From the NCBI RefSeq assembly GCF_017883985.1, contig NZ_PRDG01000006.1, positions 1 through 64,000 of the forward strand: a stretch of DNA of 64,000 nt, written 5' to 3'. How positions within the stretch are numbered: the stretch's first letter is position 1; the number at the start of each line of letters is the position of its first letter. The DNA comes from Streptococcus oricebi (lineage in GTDB: Bacteria > Bacillota > Bacilli > Lactobacillales > Streptococcaceae). The translations under genes were made by a program, and so were the position numbers. Positions 39,106-49,905 of the stretch are shown here, in pieces. Below the pieces are notes generated by a model. It saw only the letters and a list, made by a program, of their open reading frames with translations. It was not told the origin of the DNA and ran no database searches.

Positions 39106-39978
39106 TTATTCTCCAAAAATTTCTGCTTGCAAACGACGACCAGTAGGAGTCGTGGCAAGTCCTCCCTCAGCTGTTTCACGAAAGGCGGTAGGGAGACTGG
39201 AGCCGACTTGGTACATGGCGTCAATGACCTCGTCAACAGGTATTTTTGACTCAATCCCTGCAAGGGCCATATCAGCTGCGATAAAAGCATAACTAGCACC
39301 CATGGCATTGCGTTTGACGCAAGGCACCTCAACTAAGCCTGCCACGGGGTCACAAATCAGTCCCAGCATATTTTTGATAACAAAGCAGATAGCTTGGCTA
39401 GCCTGGTAAGGGCTTCCTCCTGCTGCTAGGACTAGGGCTGCTGAGCTCATAGCTGAAGCAGAGCCAACCTCTGCTTGACAACCTCCTTCGGCTCCAGAGA
39501 TAGAAGCATTATTGGCAATGACTAGGCCAAAAGCTCCGGCAGCCAGGAGAAAGTTTAATTGTTGACTTTCTGATAAACCAAGTTTTTCAATGGCTGAGGT
39601 CAGGACAGCTGGTAGACAGCCTGCACTCCCAGCTGTTGGTGTGGCACAGACCAGGCCCATTTTAGCATTATGTTCATTGACGGCAATGGCATTTTTAGCG
39701 GCAGTTAGGACTGTGTAATCAGATAGGGTCTGGCCCGTTTTTAGATAGGCATCTAGTTTGGCTGCATCCCCCCCAGTCAAGACACTACGAGACTTACTTT
39801 CATCCAGCCCCAGCTCAACAGAGGCCTTCATAACTTCCAAGTTTCGTTTCATTAGCCGTAGTACCTCATCGCGCTCTCGGCCGGTCAACTCATGTTCGGT
39901 AGCAATCATGAGCTCTGCTACATTTCCTTGATAATCGAGACTAGCTTGCTCTACTAACTCTTTAATTGAATAAAACAT
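39106..39978 (-). CDS. sdaAA: L-serine dehydratase, iron-sulfur-dependent, alpha subunit
   Basis: A 290-residue alpha chain deaminating L-serine to pyruvate and ammonia. It contains cluster-binding cysteines in VCATPTAGSAGCLPAVL, GGCQAEVGSASAMSSAALV and LICDPVAGLVEVPCVKRNA, conserved in the two-subunit [4Fe-4S] enzyme. The beta subunit gene lies 8 nt upstream. Confidence 0.95.
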   Translation of the reverse strand: MFYSIKELVEQASLDYQGNVAELMIATEHELTGRERDEVLRLMKRNLEVMKASVELGLDESKSRSVLTGGDAAKLDAYLKTGQTLSDYTVLTAAKNAIAVNEHNAKMGLVCATPTAGSAGCLPAVLTSAIEKLGLSESQQLNFLLAAGAFGLVIANNASISGAEGGCQAEVGSASAMSSAALVLAAGGSPYQASQAICFVIKNMLGLICDPVAGLVEVPCVKRNAMGASYAFIAADMALAGIESKIPVDEVIDAMYQVGSSLPTAFRETAEGGLATTPTGRRLQAEIFGE

Positions 39979-39986
39979 GCTTCCTC

Positions 39987-40658
39987 CTATTTAAAGAAAT
40001 TCACATTATGAAGATGTGGAATCTGACCGATTTCCTCAATGGCAGGCTCACATTCTCTAGAGTCAACCTCGATAATCATAATGGCCTTTTCACCCGCTTT
40101 TTCTCTGGTCACATTCATTTGGGCGATATTGATTCCATACCGGGAAAGAGCGTCTGTGACATGGGCAATCATACCCGGCACATCTTGATGGACGATAATG
40201 ATGGTAGGGGTATTCATACTGAGGGAGACCGCAAAGCCGTTTAATTCAGTGACCTGAATATTTCCTCCGCCGATGGAGACACCTGTAACGCTAATCGTTT
40301 TATGGTCATTTCTTACTGTTATTTTAGTCGTATTGGGATGGGGAGCATTGCTGCCCTTGTGGATTGTCCAAACAATCTTAATCCCTCTTTGATGGGCGAT
40401 TTCCAAGCTATTGGGAATATTGGGATCGTCTGTATCCATTCCCAAAATACCTGCTACTAGGGCCAAATCAGTCCCATGACCACGATAGGTCTTGGCAAAG
40501 GAATTAAAGAGTTGAAACTCTACCTCAGTTGGTTCTTCTGCAAAGATGGAAGAGACAATTTTACCAATACGAACAGCACCAGCCGTGTGGCTACTTGAGG
40601 GCCCGATCATGACTGGCCCAATAATATCAAATACGGATTGAAACCTTAAAGACTTCAT
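39987..40658 (-). CDS. sdaAB: L-serine dehydratase, iron-sulfur-dependent, beta subunit
   Basis: A 223-residue beta chain with the N-terminal domain FDIIGPVMIGPSSSHTAGAVRIGKI and a C-terminal ACT domain (TIIIVHQDVPGMIAHVTDALSRYGINIAQMNV), the likely serine-sensing part. First gene of a four-gene minus-strand operon. Head-on to the replication fork, unlike most genes right of the origin. Confidence 0.95.
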   Translation of the reverse strand: MKSLRFQSVFDIIGPVMIGPSSSHTAGAVRIGKIVSSIFAEEPTEVEFQLFNSFAKTYRGHGTDLALVAGILGMDTDDPNIPNSLEIAHQRGIKIVWTIHKGSNAPHPNTTKITVRNDHKTISVTGVSIGGGNIQVTELNGFAVSLSMNTPTIIIVHQDVPGMIAHVTDALSRYGINIAQMNVTREKAGEKAIMIIEVDSRECEPAIEEIGQIPHLHNVNFFK

Positions 40659-40909
40659 GGCAACTCCTTGTTTTTCTTTATTTTATTATATCAAATCTAC
40701 CAGGCTTCTGCTCAGTAGGAACTTTACTTTTTCTATTTTAGCTTGTGAGAACAATATTTAATTAAGTTTACAGCTAGTTTACAAGTTGATATTTAGGCTG
40801 GTTTTTAGCCCAATTTCAATCTTCCTGTAATAAAATTTACTCATTTTATATAGGTTGGTAATAAAGATGGTGTAAGATAGAGACCTATTAAAAGAAAAAG
40901 GGGAACACT

Positions 40910-41449
40910 ATGTTTAATAAAATGACTTTTACTAAGAAGAGTCCTGTCAAGCTAGGTCTAGCTGGTATGGCTACAGCCCTGGCTCTCTTCTTGCCTAAAC
41001 TCGTTCAAGCAGAAAGCTACACTGTCAAGTCAGGGGATACCTTGTCAAGTATCGCAAAATCCCACAATCAAACAGTGGATGAAATTTCCAAATTAAATCA
41101 GATCAGCAATATCCATTTGATTCAAGTTGGCCAGGTTTTAGAGTTAGCTCAGCCAGGCGCTGCTAATAATCAAGTCAAATCTCAGAGCACAGAGACAAGT
41201 CAACCTCAATCAAATACCTTGTCTAGTGAGGATGCGGCTGCTAAAGAATGGATTGCCCAAAAGGAATCGGGTGGTAGCTATACTGCCCAAAATGGTCAAT
41301 ATTATGGTCGTTATCAGTTAACTATCTCTTATCTGAACGGAGACTTATCGGCAGAAAATCAAGAGAGGGTTGCCGATTCTTATGTAGCGGGTCGTTATGG
41401 TTCTTGGTCAGCAGCAAAAAGTTTTTGGTTGGCTAAGGGCTGGTATTAA
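40910..41449 (+). CDS. Secreted LysM protein, Apf-like
   Basis: A 179-residue secreted protein with a signal peptide (about 1-34, ending LVQA), one LysM domain ([27 protein letters not shown] ... VGQVLEL) and a C-terminal domain with EWIAQKESGGSYTAQNGQYYGRYQL and YGSWSAAKSFWLAKGWY. This is the aggregation-promoting-factor/lysozyme-like fold, with a probable catalytic Glu in KESGG. It seems to be a diverged relative of the 37.2-kb gene, separated from it by the sda operon. Confidence 0.85.
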   Translation: MFNKMTFTKKSPVKLGLAGMATALALFLPKLVQAESYTVKSGDTLSSIAKSHNQTVDEISKLNQISNIHLIQVGQVLELAQPGAANNQVKSQSTETSQPQSNTLSSEDAAAKEWIAQKESGGSYTAQNGQYYGRYQLTISYLNGDLSAENQERVADSYVAGRYGSWSAAKSFWLAKGWY

Positions 41450-41479
41450 AATAGAAAGGAAAATTTCCAATAAGACAAA

Positions 41480-41508
41480 GAATCTCGATTTAATCGAGAT
41501 TTTTTTTA
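41480..41508 (+). terminator. Terminator after the second LysM gene
   Basis: AATCTCGA and TCGAGATT with loop TTTAA, followed by a run of T's. Confidence 0.85.
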
Positions 41509-41517
41509 TAAACTATC

Positions 41518-41533
41518 TTTACAAACTTGTCAA
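41518..41533. repeat. Palindrome TTTACA-AACT-TGTCAA
   Basis: Exact match to TTKACA-N4-TGTMAA, about 60 bp upstream of the mnmA -10 box. Confidence 0.7.
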
Positions 41534-41591
41534 GATAATTTACAGGAGATTTTAAAAAGTATTCTGATTTGTCCTTCCTGCCTAATCGTGC

Positions 41592-41597
41592 TATAAT
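41592..41597 (+). promoter_or_regulatory. -10 box of the mnmA promoter
   Basis: TATAAT about 85 bp upstream of the mnmA start codon, leaving a structured 5' leader. Confidence 0.65.
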
Positions 41598-41609
41598 AGA
41601 GCTTGCTTG

Positions 41610-41656
41610 AGCCGACCTTCAATCGTTGAAAGCAAAAAACACGACCTTCAATCGTG
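41610..41656 (+). promoter_or_regulatory. mnmA leader with duplicated hairpin motif
   Basis: The 14-mer CGACCTTCAATCGT occurs twice (41613-41626 and 41642-41655). Each copy can form a short hairpin (TTCAA-TCG-TTGAA; CACGA-CCTTCAA-TCGTG). It lies in the transcribed leader just before mnmA; role unknown. Confidence 0.55.
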
Positions 41657-41657
41657 A

Positions 41658-42803
<1,146 letters not shown>

Positions 42804-42804
42804 A

Positions 42805-42832
42805 TTGACAAATTTTTTGATTTTGCTACAAT
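42805..42832 (+). promoter_or_regulatory. Promoter of the NUDIX gene
   Basis: TTGACA (42805-42810), 16-bp spacer, TACAAT (42827-42832). A leader with a hairpin (TGCAGG/CCTGCA, about 42875-42895) precedes the ribosome site. Confidence 0.65.
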
Positions 42833-42932
42833 AACATTAGCGAAACTCGTGATGGTCAAAGCTCATGGGAGTTGCAGGTTTTTTGTCCTGCACTTCTGGA
42901 GGTTTGACTTTTTTTGTGGCATGGAGGTGAAG

Positions 42933-43385
42933 ATGGTCCAAGATTTTCGGACAAAGCTAACTAATCAGGTCTTTGGTGTCAGAGCGACCGCTTTGATAGT
43001 GAGAAATAATCAGATTTTGCTAACCAAGAATCATCAAAACAACTACCTTACTATTGGTGGAGCTATTCAAGTAGACGAAGGGACAGACCAGGCAGTTAAA
43101 CGTGAAGTCAGAGAAGATTTGGGGATTGAAATCGAAATCAAACAACTGGCTTTTATCGTTGAAAATAGTTTCTGTCAAGCTGGTGTCAATTTTCATAATA
43201 TTGAATTTCACTATCTGGTAAGCCCTCTAGCTGAGCCTCCTTTGCTAATGAATGAAGCTGGGAAAGAGCAGATTTGCGAGTGGTTAGACTTGGATAAGTT
43301 GACAGAATACTCTATTGTTCCTGCTTTTTTGAAAGAGGAGTTGCCCAGATACTCAGGAGAATTGCTACACATAAGTTGTAGATAA
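42933..43385 (+). CDS. NUDIX hydrolase
   Basis: A 150-residue protein with a NUDIX box GGAIQVDEGTDQAVKREVRED followed by LGIEI; the core glutamates are present although the usual REVxEE reads REVRED. Likely hydrolyses a nucleoside-diphosphate derivative; substrate not predictable. I start at MVQDFRTKLTNQVFGVRA, where GGAGGTG precedes the ATG, rather than at the longer in-frame ORF, which covers the structured leader. Confidence 0.85.
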   Translation: MVQDFRTKLTNQVFGVRATALIVRNNQILLTKNHQNNYLTIGGAIQVDEGTDQAVKREVREDLGIEIEIKQLAFIVENSFCQAGVNFHNIEFHYLVSPLAEPPLLMNEAGKEQICEWLDLDKLTEYSIVPAFLKEELPRYSGELLHISCR

Positions 43386-43386
43386 G

Positions 43387-43402
43387 TTGACAACTATGTA
43401 AA
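43387..43402. repeat. Palindrome TTGACA-ACTA-TGTAAA
   Basis: Exact match to TTKACA-N4-TGTMAA in the NUDIX-mnmG spacer, 36 bp before mnmG. It could overlap an mnmG promoter. Confidence 0.7.
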
Positions 43403-43438
43403 TTAAATTGACAAAAAATAAAAGAAAAAGGAAGAAAA

Positions 43439-45364
43439 ATGACACATCAGTTTACGGAAGAATATGATATTATCGTTATTGGAGCAGGGCATGCTGGGGT
43501 TGAGGCCTCTCTGGCTGCTAGCCGCATGGGCTGTAAAGTATTGCTTGCAACTATTAACATAGAAATGCTGGCCTTTATGCCTTGTAATCCCTCTATTGGA
43601 GGGTCAGCCAAAGGTATTGTTGTGCGTGAAGTTGACGCTCTGGGTGGAGAGATGGCTAAAAATATTGACAAGAGCTACATCCAGATGAAGATGCTCAATA
43701 CTGGTAAGGGGCCTGCCGTTCGAGCTCTTAGAGCTCAGGCTGATAAGGAAGTTTATTCCAAGGAAATGCGTAAAACGGTTGAAAATCAAGAGAATCTGAC
43801 CCTGCGCCAGACCATGATTGATGAAATTTTGGTTGAAGATAATCGAGTGATTGGTGTTAGAACGGCTACTCAACAAAAATATGGGGCCAAGGTAGTTATT
43901 GTAACGACAGGGACAGCCCTTCGTGGAGAAATTATTATCGGTGACCTCAAATATTCATCAGGTCCTAATCATAGTTTAGCCTCCATTCCTCTGGCGGATA
44001 ATTTGCGAGATTTGGGCTTGGAGATTGGCCGCTTTAAGACGGGGACTCCGCCTCGGGTCAAGGCTTCCTCTATCAATTATGAACAAACAGAAATTCAGCC
44101 TGGAGATGAGGTGGCCAATCATTTCTCCTATACATCACGTGATGAGGACTATGTCAAGGACCAGGTTCCTTGCTGGTTGACCTATACCAATGAAAATAGT
44201 CATGAAATCATTCAAAACAATCTGCATCGAGCACCTATGTTTTCGGGAGTGGTTAAGGGGGTTGGCCCCCGTTACTGTCCTTCGATTGAGGATAAGATTG
44301 TTCGCTTTGCAGATAAGGAAAGGCACCAACTCTTCCTAGAGCCTGAGGGACGTGACACAGAAGAGGTTTATGTGCAGGGCCTATCCACTAGTCTGCCAGA
44401 AGATGTCCAGAAGGAATTGGTCCACTCTATTAAGGGCTTGGAAAAGGCAGAGATGATGCGGACCGGTTATGCCATTGAGTATGATATGGTTCTGCCCCAT
44501 CAATTACGGGCCACTCTTGAAACCAAGAAAATAGCAGGCTTATTTACTGCTGGTCAAACCAATGGAACTTCTGGCTATGAAGAGGCTGCTGGTCAAGGGA
44601 TTATTGCAGGTATCAATGCAGCCCTGAAATTGCAAGGAAAACCTGAGCTAATCTTGAAACGTAGTGATGGCTACATCGGGGTCATGATTGATGATTTGGT
44701 TACAAAAGGAACAGTGGAGCCTTATCGTCTCTTGACTTCTAGGGCGGAGTATCGCCTAATTCTCCGGCATGATAATGCAGACATGCGCTTGACCGAAATG
44801 GGACGGGCTATTGGTCTGGTAGATGATCAGCGCTGGGCTCGCTTTGAAGCTAAGAAACAGCAGTTTGAGGCTGAAATGGCCCGCCTAGAGTCCATCAAGC
44901 TAAAACCTATCAAGGAGACCAATGCCAGGGTTGTTGAATTGGGCTTTAAGCCTTTGACAGATGCAGTAACTGCCAAGGAATTTATGCGCCGTCCAGAAGT
45001 CCGCTATGCGGATGTGGTTCAATTTATTGGTCCAGCAGCAGAAGAATTGGATGATAAAATCATTGATTTGATTGAAACTGAAATCAAATATGAGGGCTAT
45101 ATTGCCAAGGCTTTAGACCAGGTTGAGAAGATGAAACGGATGGAAGAAAAGCGGATTCCAGCCAATATTGACTGGGATGATATTGATTCTATCGCGACTG
45201 AGGCCCGGCAAAAGTTCAAGAAAATCAATCCAGAAACCATTGGCCAGGCCAGCCGTATTTCTGGAGTCAATCCTGCAGATATTTCAATTCTAATGGTCTA
45301 TCTGGAAGGTAAATCTAGAAGTATTTCTAAAAATTTAGAAAAAGCCAAGGAAACTTCACTTTAG
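43439..45364 (+). CDS. mnmG: tRNA carboxymethylaminomethyl-U34 synthesis enzyme MnmG (GidA)
   Basis: A 641-residue FAD enzyme that, with MnmE, installs the cmnm5 group on U34. It shows the dinucleotide fold [21 protein letters not shown] (about 12-32), [26 protein letters not shown]-like [11 protein letters not shown], and the C-terminal tRNA-binding region [18 protein letters not shown]. Two copies of the dispersed palindrome flank the gene, one on each side. Confidence 0.98.
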   Translation: MTHQFTEEYDIIVIGAGHAGVEASLAASRMGCKVLLATINIEMLAFMPCNPSIGGSAKGIVVREVDALGGEMAKNIDKSYIQMKMLNTGKGPAVRALRAQADKEVYSKEMRKTVENQENLTLRQTMIDEILVEDNRVIGVRTATQQKYGAKVVIVTTGTALRGEIIIGDLKYSSGPNHSLASIPLADNLRDLGLEIGRFKTGTPPRVKASSINYEQTEIQPGDEVANHFSYTSRDEDYVKDQVPCWLTYTNENSHEIIQNNLHRAPMFSGVVKGVGPRYCPSIEDKIVRFADKERHQLFLEPEGRDTEEVYVQGLSTSLPEDVQKELVHSIKGLEKAEMMRTGYAIEYDMVLPHQLRATLETKKIAGLFTAGQTNGTSGYEEAAGQGIIAGINAALKLQGKPELILKRSDGYIGVMIDDLVTKGTVEPYRLLTSRAEYRLILRHDNADMRLTEMGRAIGLVDDQRWARFEAKKQQFEAEMARLESIKLKPIKETNARVVELGFKPLTDAVTAKEFMRRPEVRYADVVQFIGPAAEELDDKIIDLIETEIKYEGYIAKALDQVEKMKRMEEKRIPANIDWDDIDSIATEARQKFKKINPETIGQASRISGVNPADISILMVYLEGKSRSISKNLEKAKETSL

Positions 45365-45369
45365 TCTCC

Positions 45370-45385
45370 TTTACAAACCTGTAAA
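45370..45385. repeat. Palindrome TTTACA-AACC-TGTAAA
   Basis: Exact match to TTKACA-N4-TGTMAA, 5 bp past the mnmG stop. It is the rightmost copy found; none was seen from here to the window end. Confidence 0.7.
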
Positions 45386-45527
45386 GATAGCCATTGAAAA
45401 AGCTTAATAATAGGCTTATTGCTGTCAAGCTAAAAGTCCTTCCTGCTGCTAGAAGTTTTTAGAACCAGGGGCCAAAACTCGCTTTTTCCTTGAAAATATG
45501 GTAAAATGGCGGAATAAGAGGTTTCTA

Positions 45528-47504
45528 ATGCAAAAATTTCGTTTGGCCCCGATTCATTTTATCATGTTGGGCGTTATTTCTTTTGGGATTTTAGCCATTC
45601 TCTTGCGACTCTACGGCAAGGGAACCATTATGCTATTAGCTCTATTTGTCGTCATTGCTCTCTTGGTGTATTTGTTTATCTACCAGCAGAGAATCTATGA
45701 GATGGACGAGATTGAGCAAATCCATTATATCAATCATCAAGCAGAGAACAGTTTGACTTCCTTACTGGACAAGATGCCGGTGGGGGTTATTAAACTGGAC
45801 GAAGAAACAGGGGACGTTGAATGGTTTAACCCCTATGCCGAGCTACTTTTTACAACGGAAGAAGGGGAGTTTGATACAGACTCCATTCAGAAGATTATTA
45901 AGGCGACGCTGGAGGGTAGCAGTCACTATGTGACAGTGGGTGAGAACAAGTATTCTATCTATTTGGACCGGGCTGCCAATGTCTTTTACTTTTTTGATGT
46001 TTCTACCGAATATGAGGTGGCGGCAGAGCTGATTACCACTCGACCAGTTATTGGTATCATTTCGGTCGATAATTATGATGATTTAGAGGACGAGGTCTCC
46101 GATTCTGATATTAGTCATGTCAATAGCTTTGTGGCTAATTTCATTGCTGAATTTGCTGAGGAATATCGTATGTTCTATCGGCGGGTCGGGACAGATCGTT
46201 TTTACTTGTTTACAGATTACACGGTCTTAGACCAGTTAATGCAGAATAAGTTTCAAGTAATTGATATTTTCCGAAATAGGGCCAAGGAGCGCGAGCTACC
46301 CTTGACCTTGAGCATGGGCTTCTCTTATGGAGATGGAAACCATGGTCAAATTGGGAAGGTGGCCTTACTAAACCTCAACCTGGCTGAGGTAAGAGGGGGC
46401 GATCAGGCCGTTGTCAAGGAAAATGATGAACACAAAAACCCCATTTATTTTGGTGGGGGAACAGCTTCCTCTGTCAAGCGGACTCGCACCCGGACTCGGG
46501 CCATGATGACCGCCATATCAGACAAGATTAAGACGGTGGATCAGGTCTTTATTGTCGGCCATAAGAATATGGATATGGATGCCCTGGGGGCAGCTGTCGG
46601 TATGCAGGTTTTCGCAAGTAATTTGATTGACAAGGCCTATGTTGTCTACGACAATCACCAATTGTCTATTGATATTGAGCGGGCTATTGGCAAGTTGCAG
46701 GCAGAGGATATGACCAAGATGGTAACGGTAGCGGAAGCTATTACCATGGTAACTAGTCGTTCCTTGCTAATTATGGTAGACCATTCCAAGCTTAGTTTAA
46801 CCCTTTCTAGAGATTTCTATGACCAGTTTAACCAGATTATCGTAGTTGACCATCACCGGAGGGACGATGATTTCCCAGACAATGCGGTGATTAGCTACAT
46901 TGAAAGTGGGGCTAGCAGTGCTAGTGAGCTGGTGACGGAATTGATTCAGTTCCAAAATTCTAAGAAAAATCGTTTGTGCAAGATACAGGCTAGTATCCTG
47001 ATGGCCGGTATGATGCTGGATACCAAGAACTTTACGGCTCGGGTGACTAGTCGGACCTTTGATGTTGCTAGTTACTTGAGAACAAGGGGAAGTGACAGTG
47101 TAGCCATTCAAGATATTTCGGCGACCGACTTTGATGAATACCGGTCGGTCAATGAATTGATTTTACGGGGACGAAAACTCCTGCCCAATGTCATTGTGGC
47201 TAGCGGGCCTGAAGAGACAAGCTATGATACGGTTGTTATCAGTAAGGCTGCCGATACTATGCTTGCCATGTCTGGCATTGAAGCTACCTTTGTGGTTAGC
47301 CGCAATGTCAAGGGCTATGTTTCTATCTCTGCCCGTAGTCGCAGTAAAATCAATGTTCAGCGGATTATGGAGCAGATGGGTGGCGGCGGCCACTTTAATC
47401 TAGCAGCGGCCCAGTTACAGGATGTAAATGTAGCCGAGGCAACAACTAGTTTGAATCAATACATTATTGATGAAGTGATTAAAAACGAGGAGAGAAAACT
47501 ATGA
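45528..47504 (+). CDS. gdpP: Cyclic-di-AMP phosphodiesterase GdpP (YybT)
   Basis: A 658-residue membrane phosphodiesterase degrading c-di-AMP to pApA. Two N-terminal membrane helices (about 9-52) are followed by a PAS-like domain, a degenerate GGDEF domain ([14 protein letters not shown] ... MGFSYGDGN) and DHH-DHHA1 domains ([38 protein letters not shown]). I prefer the ATG at 45528 ([11 protein letters not shown]), preceded by AAGAGG, to the in-frame ATG 30 nt upstream. It overlaps rplI by 4 nt. Confidence 0.96.
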   Translation: MQKFRLAPIHFIMLGVISFGILAILLRLYGKGTIMLLALFVVIALLVYLFIYQQRIYEMDEIEQIHYINHQAENSLTSLLDKMPVGVIKLDEETGDVEWFNPYAELLFTTEEGEFDTDSIQKIIKATLEGSSHYVTVGENKYSIYLDRAANVFYFFDVSTEYEVAAELITTRPVIGIISVDNYDDLEDEVSDSDISHVNSFVANFIAEFAEEYRMFYRRVGTDRFYLFTDYTVLDQLMQNKFQVIDIFRNRAKERELPLTLSMGFSYGDGNHGQIGKVALLNLNLAEVRGGDQAVVKENDEHKNPIYFGGGTASSVKRTRTRTRAMMTAISDKIKTVDQVFIVGHKNMDMDALGAAVGMQVFASNLIDKAYVVYDNHQLSIDIERAIGKLQAEDMTKMVTVAEAITMVTSRSLLIMVDHSKLSLTLSRDFYDQFNQIIVVDHHRRDDDFPDNAVISYIESGASSASELVTELIQFQNSKKNRLCKIQASILMAGMMLDTKNFTARVTSRTFDVASYLRTRGSDSVAIQDISATDFDEYRSVNELILRGRKLLPNVIVASGPEETSYDTVVISKAADTMLAMSGIEATFVVSRNVKGYVSISARSRSKINVQRIMEQMGGGGHFNLAAAQLQDVNVAEATTSLNQYIIDEVIKNEERKL

Positions 47505-47953
47505 AAGTAATCTTTTTAGCTGATGTAAAAGGCAAGGGAAAAAAGGGGGAAATCAAGGAAGTTCCCACTGGCTATGCCCAGAACTTTTTGATTAAGAAAA
47601 AGCTGGCCAAGGAAGCGACCAACCAGGCAGTTGCTGAGCTAAGAGGTCAGCAAAAATCGCAAGAAAAAGCTCATGCTGAGCTTGTTGCCGAGGCACAAGC
47701 CATCAAGGCCAAGCTGGAAGAGGAAGCCACCCTGGTAGAATTTACGGAAAAAGTGGGACCAGATGGTCGTACTTTCGGCTCAATCACTAGCAAGAAGATA
47801 GCTGAAGAGCTGGACAAACAGTTCGGTATTAAGTTGGATAAGCGCCAAATTAAGGTAGACTCGCCTATTCGGGCAATCGGCTTGATTGATGTGCCTGTAA
47901 AAATTTATCAGGATGTGACCAGTGTGATTAACCTAAGGGTTAAGGAAGGTTAG
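47501..47953 (+). CDS. rplI: 50S ribosomal protein L9
   Basis: A 150-residue two-domain L9. The N-terminal domain is [31 protein letters not shown], followed by the long connecting helix and the C-terminal domain ([16 protein letters not shown] ... INLRVKEG). It sits between gdpP and dnaB, the standard arrangement in streptococci. Confidence 0.98.
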   Translation: MKVIFLADVKGKGKKGEIKEVPTGYAQNFLIKKKLAKEATNQAVAELRGQQKSQEKAHAELVAEAQAIKAKLEEEATLVEFTEKVGPDGRTFGSITSKKIAEELDKQFGIKLDKRQIKVDSPIRAIGLIDVPVKIYQDVTSVINLRVKEG

Positions 47954-47983
47954 GAAAGTTTTATTTAAAAGGTAGGATGACTT

Positions 47984-49336
47984 ATGGCAGAGATTGATGA
48001 ATTACGAGCTCAGCCCCAAGATATTTTAGCGGAACAGTCGGTTTTGGGGGCTATTTTCATTGATGAAAGTAAGCTCGTCTTTGTCCGTGAATATATCGAG
48101 CCAGCTGACTTCTTTAAATATGCCAATCGCTTGATTTTTAAGGCCATGATTGACTTGGCCGATCGAGGAGATGCGATTGATGCAACGACTGTTCGCAATA
48201 TTTTAGACAGCCAAGATGACTTGCAGAATATTGGCGGACTGAGCTATCTGGTTGAGGTTGTTAACTCGGTTCCAACCAGTGCCAATGCAGAATACTATGC
48301 TAAAATTGTTGCTGAAAAGGCTGTTTTACGTCGTTTGATTGGTCGCTTGACCGATTCAATCAATCAGGCTTACGAAGGGGCCCAGCCAGCAGATGAAATC
48401 ATTGCTGGTGCTGAAAAATCACTGATTGATGTCAGTGAAAATGCTAATCGTAGTGGCTTTAAAAATATCCGAGATATTCTAAATCTCAACTTTGAAAACC
48501 TGGAAGTTCGTTCCCAGCAAACCTCCCATATTACAGGGATTGCTACGGGCTATCCAGAGTTGGATCGGATGACGACCGGCCTCCATGAGGAGGAGTTGAT
48601 TATCTTGGCGGCTCGGCCGGCCGTTGGTAAGACGGCCTTTGCCCTTAATATTGCCCAAAATATCGGGACCAAACTAGATAAGACAGTGGCAATTTTTTCT
48701 CTGGAAATGGGGGCTGAAAGTCTAGTGGATCGGATGTTGGCTTCAGAAGGAGTCATCAACTCCCACTCTATTCGGACGGGGCAGTTGACCGATGAGGAAT
48801 GGCAGAAGGTGACCATTGCCCAGGCCAATCTAGCCCAGGCTAGCATCTATATCGATGATACACCGGGGATTCGGATTACCGAAATACGCTCGCGCTCCCG
48901 TAAGCTAGCTCAAGAAACAGGAAATCTGGGTCTGATTTTGATCGACTACTTGCAGTTGATTACCGGAACGGGACGGGAAAATCGCCAGCAGGAGGTTTCA
49001 GAGATTTCCCGGCAATTAAAGATTTTGGCCAAGGAATTAAAAGTGCCCGTTATTGCCCTCAGTCAGCTTTCTCGGGGAGTAGAGCAAAGGCAGGATAAGC
49101 GGCCTGTTCTTTCAGATATTCGGGAGTCTGGATCAATCGAGCAGGATGCGGATATTGTGGCCTTCCTCTATCGGGATGACTATTATGAAAGAGGCGAGGA
49201 AGAAAACACCCTCCCTAATAATAAGGTAGAAGTGATTATTGAAAAGAACCGTAGTGGAGCGCGTGGTACAGTAGAGTTAATTTTCCAGAAAGAATATAAT
49301 AAATTTTCAAGTATTTCCAAAAGAGAGGAAGCATAA
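47984..49336 (+). CDS. dnaB: Replicative DNA helicase DnaB (DnaC in B. subtilis)
   Basis: A 450-residue hexameric helicase. The N-terminal helical domain (PQDILAEQSVLGAIFIDESK) is followed by a RecA-like core with Walker A LAARPAVGKTAFALNIA (about 209-225), Walker B LGLILIDYLQLITG, and QLSRGVEQRQDKRPVLSDIRESGSIEQDADIV. No intein. It is in the rplI-dnaB-veg run. Confidence 0.98.
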   Translation: MAEIDELRAQPQDILAEQSVLGAIFIDESKLVFVREYIEPADFFKYANRLIFKAMIDLADRGDAIDATTVRNILDSQDDLQNIGGLSYLVEVVNSVPTSANAEYYAKIVAEKAVLRRLIGRLTDSINQAYEGAQPADEIIAGAEKSLIDVSENANRSGFKNIRDILNLNFENLEVRSQQTSHITGIATGYPELDRMTTGLHEEELIILAARPAVGKTAFALNIAQNIGTKLDKTVAIFSLEMGAESLVDRMLASEGVINSHSIRTGQLTDEEWQKVTIAQANLAQASIYIDDTPGIRITEIRSRSRKLAQETGNLGLILIDYLQLITGTGRENRQQEVSEISRQLKILAKELKVPVIALSQLSRGVEQRQDKRPVLSDIRESGSIEQDADIVAFLYRDDYYERGEEENTLPNNKVEVIIEKNRSGARGTVELIFQKEYNKFSSISKREEA

Positions 49337-49337
49337 A

Positions 49338-49616
49338 ATGAGTGATGCCTTTGCAGATGTTGCAAAAATGAAAAAAATCAAGGAAGAAATCAAGGCCCAC
49401 GAGGGTCAGATTGTGGAGATGACCCTGGAAAATGGTCGGAAACGCCAGAAAAACAAACAGGGCCGTCTGATTGAAGTCTATTCTTCCCTATTTATTGTCG
49501 AATACTCTAGTGACAATGGCTCATCAGCTGAGGGAACTAGTAGCTATGTCGAATCCTATACCTACTCAGATATTTTGACTGAGAAAAATTTGATTCGTTA
49601 TTTTGACCAAGATTAA
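49338..49616 (+). CDS. Veg family protein
   Basis: A 92-residue small protein starting 1 nt after dnaB. The conserved core VAKMKKIKEEIKAHEGQIVEMTLENGRKRQKNKQGRLIEVYSSLFIVEY matches the Veg/DUF1021 family, whose B. subtilis member stimulates biofilm matrix expression. Small beta-barrel, probably cytosolic; the molecular function here is unknown. Confidence 0.88.
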   Translation: MSDAFADVAKMKKIKEEIKAHEGQIVEMTLENGRKRQKNKQGRLIEVYSSLFIVEYSSDNGSSAEGTSSYVESYTYSDILTEKNLIRYFDQD

Positions 49617-49670
49617 AAGGCAAAAGGCTTGCATTTTTGCAGTGTTTGCGCTATCATAAACTTAATATAT

Positions 49671-49745
49671 GGGAGTCTGTGTACAGTCTGAGAGGAAGTG
49701 TAAGCTTCGACCACACCTGATCTGGGTAATGCCAGCGGAGGGAAA
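49671..49745 (+). ncRNA. TPP riboswitch (THI element)
   Basis: The aptamer landmarks are present in order: the P1 strand GGGAGTC, CTGAGAGG (the 'thi box' pyrimidine-sensing turn), ACCACACCTGATCTGGGTAATGCC broken over J3/J4, and GCGGAGGGA closing P1. It precedes a thiamine-precursor transporter operon. Thiamin pyrophosphate binding should repress it through the downstream terminator. Confidence 0.95.
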
Positions 49746-49799
49746 TAAAAGATTTGATGCTAAATCTAGTGTCATCTATTTTAGTGAGGTAATCATGTT

Positions 49800-49833
49800 G
49801 CACGATTTTCATAGTGAAAGTCGTGTTTTTTTG
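49800..49833 (+). terminator. Riboswitch-controlled terminator
   Basis: CACGATTTTCA and TGAAAGTCGTG with loop TAG, followed by T7, lies 55 nt after the TPP aptamer and 73 nt before thiX. It is the likely expression platform (transcription attenuation). Confidence 0.8.
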
Positions 49834-49905
49834 TAAAAATGGGACCTAAATCAACCAATACATGATGGTAGCTGGTTAAAGACTAAGGAGGAAAAGGTTT
49901 AGTAA

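Noticed and set aside
42849-42932. N-terminal extension of the NUDIX protein
   Set aside because: The region forms a leader hairpin and a strong ribosome site precedes the internal ATG at 42933.
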